Program-made: the position numbers and the translations under genes
Assembly: GCA_007119455.1 (NCBI GenBank)
Contig: SKPR01000088.1
Location: 1-15,138 of the forward strand
From: Candidatus Brevefilum sp.
GTDB taxonomy: Bacteria; Chloroflexota; Anaerolineae; Anaerolineales; Anaerolineaceae
Reading direction: 5' to 3'
Length of the DNA stretch: 15,138 bases
Part shown: piece after piece, positions 1-6,367 of the stretch
Position numbering within the stretch: the first letter of the stretch is position 1
Layout of the letters: the number at the start of each line of letters is the position of its first letter
Notes under the pieces: model-generated
Databases searched by the model: none
Told to the model about the DNA's origin: nothing
The model's input: the letters and a program-made list of their open reading frames with translations, nothing else

Positions 1-1
1 A

Positions 2-382
2 GCCCTGGCAGAGCACAACCTGACCCTGCAAAGGATTGATTTTCTAAAAATCGATACGGAGGGCTTCGACCTGATGGTGTTGAAAGGGTATAACTGGGCG
101 GATAAAAATCCACCGGACGTGATCCTGTGTGAATTTGAAGATCAAAAAACGGAACCCCTCGGCTATACTTTTAGCGACCTGGCAACTTTTCTGCAGGATA
201 AAGGGTATAGCCTGGTCATTTCTGAATGGTATCCGGTGAAAGTTTATGGTGGCCTGCATGATTGGCGCAGGTTTACAACTTATCCCTGCACACTTGAGGA
301 CCCTCGCAGTTGGGGCAATATCATCGCAGTGAGGGACAAAGCAATCTTCCAGCAATTAACCCAGATCTGCCAATTGGATTAA
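2..382 (+). CDS. FkbM family SAM-dependent methyltransferase, C-terminal part (5' end outside window)
   Basis: The reading frame is open from the left edge and ends at TAA 380-382, leaving 126 residues. Near its start it contains DFLKIDTEGFDLMVLKG, which matches the FkbM methyltransferase signature (acidic D-x-E-G motif followed by a hydrophobic strand and G). A later stretch, VILCEFED, fits the next beta strand of a Rossmann-like methyltransferase. FkbM proteins methylate hydroxyl groups on glycans, lipids or secondary metabolites, and members near surface-polysaccharide genes usually modify sugars. The substrate here cannot be read. It is the only plus-strand gene and converges on pstB with 92 nt between the stops. 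I saw no strong terminator in that gap. The SAM-binding N-terminus lies upstream of the window. Confidence 0.85.
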   Translation, partial: ALAEHNLTLQRIDFLKIDTEGFDLMVLKGYNWADKNPPDVILCEFEDQKTEPLGYTFSDLATFLQDKGYSLVISEWYPVKVYGGLHDWRRFTTYPCTLEDPRSWGNIIAVRDKAIFQQLTQICQLD

Positions 383-474
383 ACCGGCTTTGTATGGCGA
401 AGCTATATCTATTATTAAAGGTTGTTTGTTAAGTCAGAGGCTTTATACAATGATGGACATCAACGAGCCCTGGG

Positions 475-1254
475 TTAACCAAACCGGCCAGAGATGTAAT
501 CTTCGGTCAGTTTTTTCTCGGGATTGGTAAAAACAGAGGCCGTTGGTCCAAATTCCACCAGGTATCCTCCCCGATCCTCATCCATATTGAAAAATGCTGT
601 GAAATCCGAAGCCCGGGCAGCCTGCTGCATATTGTGAGTCACGATGACGATCGTGAGCGTTTCTTTCAATTCCTGGATCAATTCTTCAATTTTCAACGTG
701 GCAATTGGGTCGAGGGCAGACGCGGGCTCATCCATCAGGAGCACATCCGGCTCAACAGCCAGAGCCCGGGCAATGCATAACCGCTGCTGCTGCCCACCTG
801 AGATAGCCAGGGCAGATTTATGCAACCGGTCTTTGACCTCATCCCATAACACAGCCTGCCGCAGGCTGCGTTCCACAATCTCGGCCAGGCGGGCTTTGGA
901 TTTGATACCATGCGCACGTGGACCGTAAGCGATATTATCAAATATCGATTTCGGAAAAGGGTTAGGACGCTGAAAGATCATCCCAACCGTTTTTCTTAAG
1001 TCAACGATATCCAAACCCTTAATATCCCGGGCATCTTTCTCGATCAACCCCCGAGTCGTGGTATTGGGGATCAAATCGTTCATACGGTTGAAGGCTCTCA
1101 GGTAAGTTGATTTTCCGCATCCGGATGGCCCAATAAATGATGTGATGGCATTAGCTCTGATAGCCATGTTAACATCTTTTAGGGCACGGAATTTTCCGTA
1201 AAAAACTTCCAGATTTTCAACAATGAATTTGTCAGCGTGATTATTTAATGACAT
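475..1254 (-). CDS. pstB: Phosphate ABC transporter ATP-binding protein PstB
   Basis: A full-length 259-residue ABC ATPase that drives high-affinity phosphate uptake through the PstC-PstA channel at the cytoplasmic face. Visible motifs in order are Walker A GPSGCGKS (42-49), Q-loop FQRPNPFP with Q95, signature ISGGQQQRL (151-159), Walker B VLLMDEPASALDP with catalytic E176, and the H-loop VTHNMQQA with H207. The FQRPNPFP and NMQQAAR stretches are typical of PstB rather than other ABC ATPases, and the length is normal. It starts at ATG five nt after the pstA stop, with only a weak GGCGGA-like ribosome site inside the pstA end, which suggests translational coupling. It is the last gene of the pst operon. 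No phoU follows, because the next gene is convergent. Confidence 0.97.
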   Translation of the reverse strand: MSLNNHADKFIVENLEVFYGKFRALKDVNMAIRANAITSFIGPSGCGKSTYLRAFNRMNDLIPNTTTRGLIEKDARDIKGLDIVDLRKTVGMIFQRPNPFPKSIFDNIAYGPRAHGIKSKARLAEIVERSLRQAVLWDEVKDRLHKSALAISGGQQQRLCIARALAVEPDVLLMDEPASALDPIATLKIEELIQELKETLTIVIVTHNMQQAARASDFTAFFNMDEDRGGYLVEFGPTASVFTNPEKKLTEDYISGRFG

Positions 1255-1259
1255 TGGTT

Positions 1260-2174
1260 TTATTTTCCGCCAGCTAATCGTTTCGAGATCCCCCTCGAGA
1301 TGAGGTTAATGGCCAGGTTTAATACGATAATGGTCAGGATCAGGATTGCTGCTGTTCCCATGGCCTTATCAAAGGCGCGGGTTTCTGAGGCCAGCATATA
1401 AACATGCAGGGCTAATGACCGGCCTGAATGCATGACTGTGCGGGGGAGATAAAAACTCCCACCGAGGGTGACCCAGAAGATGGCCGTTTCAGCGATGATC
1501 CTTCCGACGCTCAACACAACCCCTGTGACGATGCCTGGCATTGCATTTGGAAGCACCACATTATAGATGGTATGCCAGCGGGTGGCTCCCAGGGAAAGGC
1601 TGCCTTCCCGGTATGATCGGGGTACCGTTAACAGTGCTTCTTCACTGGTGCGTATGATCGTAGGCAATACCAGGGCTGCCCCACTCAGTGAGGCGGATAA
1701 TAGTGAAAAACCAAACCGGAGGTAGAGCACAAACAGGGCAAACCCAAATAACCCGAACACGATCGAAGGGACACCAGCCAGTATCTCAACACCGGTCCGG
1801 GCTGCTTCAATTAAAAAGGCAACGAATTTGCTTTCTTTGGAAACCTCTCCTGCATACTCCACCAGATAAATGGCGGCCCCAATCCCTAAGGGTGTCGCCA
1901 TGGCAATCGTCAATACAACCAGATAAACCGTGCTGACCACCGTTGTTGAAATCCCGCCTTCGCCTGAAACACCGCCAGCAGGGCGAGTGAATAGAAATTC
2001 ATAATCGATCACGCGGATTCCCTGCAAGAGCACATAACTCATAATCCAGAAAACAGCCGCAATGGCAATGAAACCACAAGCCCAAACCAGAATATACCCA
2101 AGTTGTTGGATGAGTTTTGCCTGGCGCTGGTTGCTTTTGTTCTTAGACAGTCTGATGATGGTTTCCGATTCCAC
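1260..2174 (-). CDS. pstA: Phosphate ABC transporter permease PstA
   Basis: An inner-membrane permease that pairs with PstC to form the phosphate channel. The protein has about six hydrophobic segments. A cytoplasmic EAA loop (VPRSYREGSLSLGATRWHT) contacts PstB, and the VEILAGVPSIVFGLFGF stretch is typical of Pst permeases. I place the start at GTG 2174-2172 (304 residues) because a strong GAGGAGG at 2190-2184 lies nine nt upstream and the gap to the pstC stop is then only four nt. An in-frame ATG at 2192 would add six residues and overlap pstC by 14 nt, but it has no convincing ribosome site and would place GAGGAGG inside its own codons. The family is certain; only the exact start is inferred. 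Confidence 0.95.
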   Translation of the reverse strand: MESETIIRLSKNKSNQRQAKLIQQLGYILVWACGFIAIAAVFWIMSYVLLQGIRVIDYEFLFTRPAGGVSGEGGISTTVVSTVYLVVLTIAMATPLGIGAAIYLVEYAGEVSKESKFVAFLIEAARTGVEILAGVPSIVFGLFGFALFVLYLRFGFSLLSASLSGAALVLPTIIRTSEEALLTVPRSYREGSLSLGATRWHTIYNVVLPNAMPGIVTGVVLSVGRIIAETAIFWVTLGGSFYLPRTVMHSGRSLALHVYMLASETRAFDKAMGTAAILILTIIVLNLAINLISRGISKRLAGGK

Positions 2175-2178
2175 GATT

Positions 2179-3570
2179 CTAAGCCTCCTCATCTTTGCTA
2201 TGCAGCATAAAACGGGCTGTACTGTTTACAACCAGGATCATTAAAAACAACAAGACACCGGTGAAGAACAAAGCTGAACGATGGGCGCCTGCCGCATAAT
2301 TAATTTCCACAGCGATGTTCCCGGTCAGTGTACGGGCGGTATTCAAGAATAGGGTCAGCGGGTTTCCGGTTAATGGTCTCGGGATCGCGATCGAATTGCC
2401 AATCACCATGATCATGGCCATGGTTTCCCCTAAGGCCCGCCCCACACCCAGGATGATCGCAGCCAGAATTCCCGATCGAGCAGCCGGCAGGATTGTGCGT
2501 GTAATGGTCTGCCAGTGAGTACCACCTAAAGCCAGTGAACCCTCTTTATATTCCCTGGGAACCGCCCGAATGGCATCCTCGGCGATACTGGTTACCGTTG
2601 GGATGATCATCACGGCTAAAACAATCGATGCATTTAATAAACCGAAACCGGTATTGCGAGGTACGTCAATATTCCGAATGAGTGGGGCCAGCACCACCAT
2701 CCCAAACAATCCATAAACGACAGAAGGAATCCCTGCTAATAATTCAACCCCTGATCGTAAAACTTCACGCACCGCCCGTGGTGCCACTTCGGCCAGCAGG
2801 ATAGCGGTTCCAATCGAAAGTGGCACACCGATGATCACTGCCCCAATGGTACTCAGGATGGTCCCCACAACCATGGGGACCAAACCATATTGGGCAGTAT
2901 CTGTACCGATGATTGAACCTGGCCGCCAGACCGTTCCTAAAAGCATGGTATCCAAACCGATGGTTTGAACCGAATCCCAGGCTTCCGTCATCGTAAACAA
3001 AAAAATCAAAATGACCACAATAATCGAACTCAAGGCTGCTCCTAAAAGGACTGTGCGGACCAATTTTTCGATAAAATCCCTCTGGGATGTACTTTCAATG
3101 AAGTATTGTTCGATCAGCCTGAGGATCACAACCAGAAGAATCGGTAACGCAGTATATAAGAAAAAATAAAAGAGCCCCAGTCCCACAACCCTCAAGATGC
3201 TACCTAAGGGAACGACGACCAATCCGGCAAAGATGGTTGAAAGGATTGAGAAAATGATGGTCACAAAATAAAACAAGATAAAAAGTAAGAGACCCGTCAG
3301 GATAACCATCCTGGCCCAATTAAAATAACGCCAAAACCCCCTGGCAACTATGACAACGACTCCTCCAATCAGAATTAAACTGATTCCATAATGCGTCTGA
3401 TTCAATTGGAACAAGCTGTTCGGGTCAATTTCTACTATTGCAGGGTTAATGAACAGGTAGAACCCAAATAATATCCCGCCTATTCCAACCAGACCCAGCA
3501 GAAGGGCCAGTCCTCTTGTAAAAATTTCAACAGTTAGGGGTCTATTTTCCTGATGTTTGGATCGGGTCAT
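2179..3570 (-). CDS. pstC: Phosphate ABC transporter permease PstC with N-terminal membrane extension
   Basis: The C-terminal ~290 residues are a normal PstC permease with about six membrane segments, the VELLAGIPSVVYGLFG stretch and an EAA loop (VPREYKEGSLALGGTHWQT). PstC usually has about 300-320 residues. Here some 165 additional residues precede it, with hydrophobic segments near 15-40, 60-79, 87-110 and 113-153, the last long enough for two helices, and a short W-A-R motif (YFNWARMV). The start is uncertain. ATG 3570 gives 463 residues but only a distant AAAGGA 13 nt upstream. GTG 3621 has GGAGG five nt upstream but would place a 12-bp inverted repeat inside the gene; TTG 3633 is also in frame. 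I chose ATG 3570 because it leaves the hairpin intergenic. The extension is present under every choice. Confidence 0.92.
   Translation of the reverse strand: MTRSKHQENRPLTVEIFTRGLALLLGLVGIGGILFGFYLFINPAIVEIDPNSLFQLNQTHYGISLILIGGVVVIVARGFWRYFNWARMVILTGLLLFILFYFVTIIFSILSTIFAGLVVVPLGSILRVVGLGLFYFFLYTALPILLVVILRLIEQYFIESTSQRDFIEKLVRTVLLGAALSSIIVVILIFLFTMTEAWDSVQTIGLDTMLLGTVWRPGSIIGTDTAQYGLVPMVVGTILSTIGAVIIGVPLSIGTAILLAEVAPRAVREVLRSGVELLAGIPSVVYGLFGMVVLAPLIRNIDVPRNTGFGLLNASIVLAVMIIPTVTSIAEDAIRAVPREYKEGSLALGGTHWQTITRTILPAARSGILAAIILGVGRALGETMAMIMVIGNSIAIPRPLTGNPLTLFLNTARTLTGNIAVEINYAAGAHRSALFFTGVLLFLMILVVNSTARFMLHSKDEEA
2184..2190 (-). promoter_or_regulatory. Ribosome binding site deciding the pstA start
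   Basis: GAGGAGG lies at the 3' end of pstC, nine nt before GTG 2174. It favours that GTG over the upstream in-frame ATG at 2192, which overlaps the site itself. It also implies that pstA translation is coupled to termination of pstC at 2179-2181. Confidence 0.6.
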
Positions 3571-3590
3571 CGATGAACTGTTTTCCTTTT

Positions 3591-3634
3591 GTTGGAGGCG
3601 TAATGGATTTCTCAATCTCACATACGCCTCCAAC
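3591..3634 (-). repeat. 12-bp perfect inverted repeat (hairpin) between pstS and pstC
   Basis: Arms GTTGGAGGCGTA (3591-3602) and TACGCCTCCAAC (3623-3634) are perfectly complementary around a 20-nt loop. In the pst transcript the hairpin begins about 35 nt after the pstS stop. No U-run follows in the direction of transcription (the next bases are A-rich), so it is not an intrinsic terminator. A likely role, by analogy with hairpins after binding-protein genes in other ABC operons, is to protect the pstS mRNA or reduce expression of the permease genes. One arm contains a GGAGG sequence five nt before an in-frame GTG, so it could also hide a pstC ribosome site. Confidence 0.75.
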
Positions 3635-3668
3635 TGTTTAAGATCAATTAATAACTTTCAAAGATCAC

Positions 3669-4610
3669 TTACCGTGCAGGGATATAATCCTCTGACACCA
3701 ATTCCTGTCCAAAACTGCTGAGGATGAAATCGAGAAAAGCCTGTGAGAGCTCATCCGGATCGCCATTGGTCAGCAGGTTCAAAGGCCGGAATACGGGATA
3801 ATTTCCTGACAGAACGTTTTCGACAGTGGGCAGGAAACCGTCAATTTCAACCAGATTGACACTCTCATCCAGAAAACCAAAGGAGAGGTAACCAATCGCG
3901 TTGGGCGTGGTGGCTACAGTTGTGCGCACCTGCCCATTGGACTGCTGTAACAAAGCGGTTTCAGCCATTTCCATCTCAGGTTCCCCGGCTTCCAACACCA
4001 GCTCATCAAAGGCTGCCCGGGTGCCCGAACCCTCTTCCCTGGAAACAACGATAATCTCTGCATCAGGCCCCCCGATTTCTGCGTAATTGGTAATCTCGCC
4101 AGCAAAAATACGTTTGGCTTGATCGAGTGAAATACTGGGGAGTTCAAGGTCGGGATGAGTAACAATCGCGATCCCATCAAAAGCAATAGGGTAAACCTGT
4201 AAACCAGGAAAAGTCTCAAACTCTGATTCTTTAATCGTGCGTGATACCTGGCCAAGATTGACCGTACCTTCTCCTGCTGCTGTCACACCCACACTTGATC
4301 CACCACCCTGAACTTCGATAACCAGATCAGGGTTGAGTTCCATAAAAGCCAGGGCCAATTTTTCTGTCAACGGTTGTACAGTGGTTGAACCAGCTACCTG
4401 GATCTGTCCTGAAAGCCCAGTGGCTGTTTCTTGTTGTGGCACAGCATTATCTGTATCAGTTACCCCCACATCCTCCAGTGGGTCACCCGCTTCTTCTGCA
4501 GCCTCTGCCGCCGGGACTGCAGGCTCCAGACTCAGATCTGGTGTGCAGGCTGAAAACAGGATTCCCACAACTATAGCAAGAATGGATAAAACGAACAATT
4601 TACGACGCAT
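3669..4610 (-). CDS. pstS: Phosphate-binding lipoprotein PstS
   Basis: The extracytoplasmic substrate-binding protein of the Pst transporter, 313 residues. It begins with a lipoprotein signal: basic MRRK, a hydrophobic stretch and lipobox FSAC with Cys22, so it is probably membrane anchored. An acidic, low-complexity linker (about 23-66) follows. The binding domain contains GSTTVQP (75-81), GGGSSVG (102-108) and SREEGSGTRAAFD (190-202), which in this family contact phosphate. I chose ATG 4610 because AGGAG (4617-4621) sits six nt upstream and because the lipoprotein signal starts there; in-frame upstream starts would add a hydrophilic leader before the signal peptide. It is the first gene of the operon, behind a Pho-box-like promoter, and is followed by a hairpin before pstC. 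Confidence 0.96.
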   Translation of the reverse strand: MRRKLFVLSILAIVVGILFSACTPDLSLEPAVPAAEAAEEAGDPLEDVGVTDTDNAVPQQETATGLSGQIQVAGSTTVQPLTEKLALAFMELNPDLVIEVQGGGSSVGVTAAGEGTVNLGQVSRTIKESEFETFPGLQVYPIAFDGIAIVTHPDLELPSISLDQAKRIFAGEITNYAEIGGPDAEIIVVSREEGSGTRAAFDELVLEAGEPEMEMAETALLQQSNGQVRTTVATTPNAIGYLSFGFLDESVNLVEIDGFLPTVENVLSGNYPVFRPLNLLTNGDPDELSQAFLDFILSSFGQELVSEDYIPAR

Positions 4611-4656
4611 TTTTTTCTCCTTTTGAGAACTGAATAAGAATTTGTCCGACATTACC

Positions 4657-4724
4657 AGCATATCAGAATGGATTTAACAGTTAAGTAACCCCCATTTAAC
4701 AAATTATGAAGCGAGTGTTAAGTT
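4657..4724 (-). promoter_or_regulatory. Pho-box-like repeat array and -10 element of the pst operon
   Basis: On the plus strand, six-mers recur at exactly 11-bp steps: TTAACA (4674), GTAACC (4685), TTAACA (4696), TGAAGC (4707) and TTAAGT (4718). Read in the direction of pstS, the best units are CTGTTAA and TTGTTAA, close to the CTGTCAT-type half-sites bound by PhoB/PhoP response regulators, which also repeat every 11 bp. A weak -10 hexamer TATGCT (4662-4657) begins after an 11-nt gap, as expected when Pho boxes replace the -35 element. The implied 5' leader is about 40 nt. Control by phosphate starvation is inferred; no regulator gene is in the window. Confidence 0.65.
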
Positions 4725-4786
4725 ATTAAAATTAAATGAAATTCAGATCAGAAATGACATATTGAAGCCAAAAAATAAATACCCCC

Positions 4787-4824
4787 AAAAGAAGAACCCC
4801 GGCGATCCGTATCGATCACCGGGG
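4787..4824 (-). terminator. Intrinsic terminator of gnd
   Basis: Arms 4797-4807 and 4814-4824 (CCCCGG...CCGGGG) form an 11-bp stem around a six-nt loop. The single plus-strand mismatch is a G-U wobble in minus-strand RNA, so the hairpin is better paired in the gnd transcript. A T-rich tract (TTCTTCTTTT, 4796-4787) follows in that direction. It lies 25 nt after the gnd stop and separates gnd from the pst promoter. Confidence 0.85.
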
Positions 4825-4848
4825 AGATAGAATTTGCTCTAAGTTTTT

Positions 4849-6261
4849 TTATGACTGCCAGTCTGTATGGAAGGACCCTTCTTTATCCAGGCGGCGATAG
4901 GTATGCGCACCGAAATAATCACGCTGGGCCTGGGTGAGGTTTGCGGGCAAGCGGGCTGTGCGATACGAGTCAAAATAACCCAGGGTGGCACTCATCGCAT
5001 AAATCGGGATACCCATACCGATGGCTGTGGTGATTACATGGCGGATGGCCCCTTGCCGATGGACCACAATATCTTTGAAATATGCATCAAGCATCAGGTT
5101 GGTCAAATCTTTATCACGCTCAAATGCACGCATGATGTCATCCAGCATATCTGCCCGGATGATACACCCTGCCCGCCAGATTTTAGCGATATTTCTCATG
5201 TCCAGATCATAATCAAATTCCTGTGAGGCAAGACGCATCAATCCAAACCCCTGGGTGTAAGCGAGGATCATGCTGGCGAACAATGCTTCTTTGGCAGCCT
5301 CAATTAATTGCCGCACGTCACCGGAAAAAGCGGGCTTAGGGCCGGTGATAGATTCACTGGCCGCCACACGCGCCGCCTTCATACTGGAAATGATCCGACT
5401 GGCAACCGCTGCGTTGATGGCGTGGGTCGGTGCACCAAGATCAAATGCGTTCTGACTGGTCCATTTTCCGGTGCCTTTTTGTTTGGCCTCATCCAGAATC
5501 ACATCCAGAATAGGCTGATCGGTATCCGGGTCTGTTTTTTTAAGGATCTCGGCTGTAATTTCAACCAGATAGGAAGATAATTCTCCATCGTTCCACTGTC
5601 TGAATATATCCCCTAATTCCTGAGCCGAAATGTTCAATCCGCGTCGTAAAAGATCATAGACCTCCGCGATCAACTGCATGATGGCATATTCAATCCCGTT
5701 ATGCACCATTTTCACGTAATGGCCAGCCCCTCGGGGACCCATGTAATCCACACAGGGTTCACCGTCTTCAGCTTTGGCAGCTGCAGCCATAAAAATATCC
5801 TTAATGGCCTCCCAGGCCACTCGATCACCGCCAGGCATAATGCTGGGTCCGTGTAAAGCACCCTCTTCACCACCCGATACGCCCGTGCCAATGTAATTGA
5901 TCCCGGAATCGTCCAATACTTTGATGCGTCGTTCTGTGTCTTCAAAATAAGAATTCCCCCCATCGATCAGGATGTCACCCGGGTTCAGGTAAGGTTTGAT
6001 TTCATCAATGACCGCATCCACGGCCGGACCAGCTTTTACCAGCAATAGGATCCGACGTGGTGTTTCCAGAACTTTTGCCAGACCCTCATAAGAATATGTG
6101 CCAATAATTGCTTTATCCTGTGCAGGCCCATTGAGAAAATCGATTGTCCTTTGATCCGTTCGGTTATAAACAGCAACGGAATACCCTTTATTGGCGATGT
6201 TCAAAGCCAGGTTCTGCCCCATCACACCCAATCCGACGACAGCAAATTGAGCTTTATTCAT
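4849..6261 (-). CDS. gnd: 6-phosphogluconate dehydrogenase, decarboxylating
   Basis: Converts 6-phosphogluconate to ribulose 5-phosphate, CO2 and NADPH in the oxidative pentose phosphate pathway, as a cytosolic homodimer. At 470 residues it is the long type like the E. coli enzyme. Visible signatures are the nucleotide-binding GLGVMGQNLALNIANKG (10-26), GGNSYFEDTERR (101-112), substrate-binding VSGGEEGALHGPSIMPGG (128-145), and the catalytic stretch GAGHYVKMVHNGIEYA with K184, H187, N188 and E191. A complete C-terminal tail (DYFGAHTYRRLD...FHTDW) that reaches into the partner subunit is also present. ATG 6261 has AGGAGG four nt upstream. A strong terminator follows. It lies 106 nt downstream of a LarA-like gene, and a short dispersed repeat sits in that gap. 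Confidence 0.97.
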   Translation of the reverse strand: MNKAQFAVVGLGVMGQNLALNIANKGYSVAVYNRTDQRTIDFLNGPAQDKAIIGTYSYEGLAKVLETPRRILLLVKAGPAVDAVIDEIKPYLNPGDILIDGGNSYFEDTERRIKVLDDSGINYIGTGVSGGEEGALHGPSIMPGGDRVAWEAIKDIFMAAAAKAEDGEPCVDYMGPRGAGHYVKMVHNGIEYAIMQLIAEVYDLLRRGLNISAQELGDIFRQWNDGELSSYLVEITAEILKKTDPDTDQPILDVILDEAKQKGTGKWTSQNAFDLGAPTHAINAAVASRIISSMKAARVAASESITGPKPAFSGDVRQLIEAAKEALFASMILAYTQGFGLMRLASQEFDYDLDMRNIAKIWRAGCIIRADMLDDIMRAFERDKDLTNLMLDAYFKDIVVHRQGAIRHVITTAIGMGIPIYAMSATLGYFDSYRTARLPANLTQAQRDYFGAHTYRRLDKEGSFHTDWQS

Positions 6262-6287
6262 ACAACCTCCTAATTTTTAATTACTAT

Positions 6288-6316
6288 TGTAACTACTCAG
6301 CATGCAAGGGAATATG
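6288..6316. repeat. 29-bp dispersed repeat, copy 1
   Basis: It starts TGTAACTACTCAG and ends GGGAATATG. It matches copy 2 (10685-10713) at 28 of 29 positions in the same orientation. It sits between the LarA-like gene and gnd. Two small stem-loops lie beside it on the right: GGCT/AGCC at 6318-6328 and AACTGC/GCAGTT at 6340-6355. Confidence 0.8.
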
Positions 6317-6367
6317 GGGCTCCCAGCCTTCAGCAGCAGAACTGCCTGAGCAGTTAATTTTTATTTT

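Noticed and set aside
44..355. A minus-strand open frame over the first gene
   Set aside because: The plus-strand frame carries the FkbM signature through the same bases.
3591..3634. Intrinsic terminator after pstS
   Set aside because: The hairpin is strong but is followed by an A-rich, not U-rich, stretch in the direction of transcription.
3914..4255. A 113-residue minus-strand frame inside pstS in another phase
   Set aside because: pstS is intact in its own phase with all ligand motifs, so this is not evidence of a frameshift or overlapping gene.
4611..4661. Longer pstS starting upstream of the lipoprotein signal
   Set aside because: It would bury the signal peptide behind 17 hydrophilic residues and overlap the ribosome site and probable 5' leader; ATG 4610 has AGGAG at good distance.
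6262..6300. Promoter for gnd using TACAAT at the edge of the 29-bp repeat
   Set aside because: There is no acceptable -35 element 16-18 nt upstream and the second repeat copy does not keep the hexamer.
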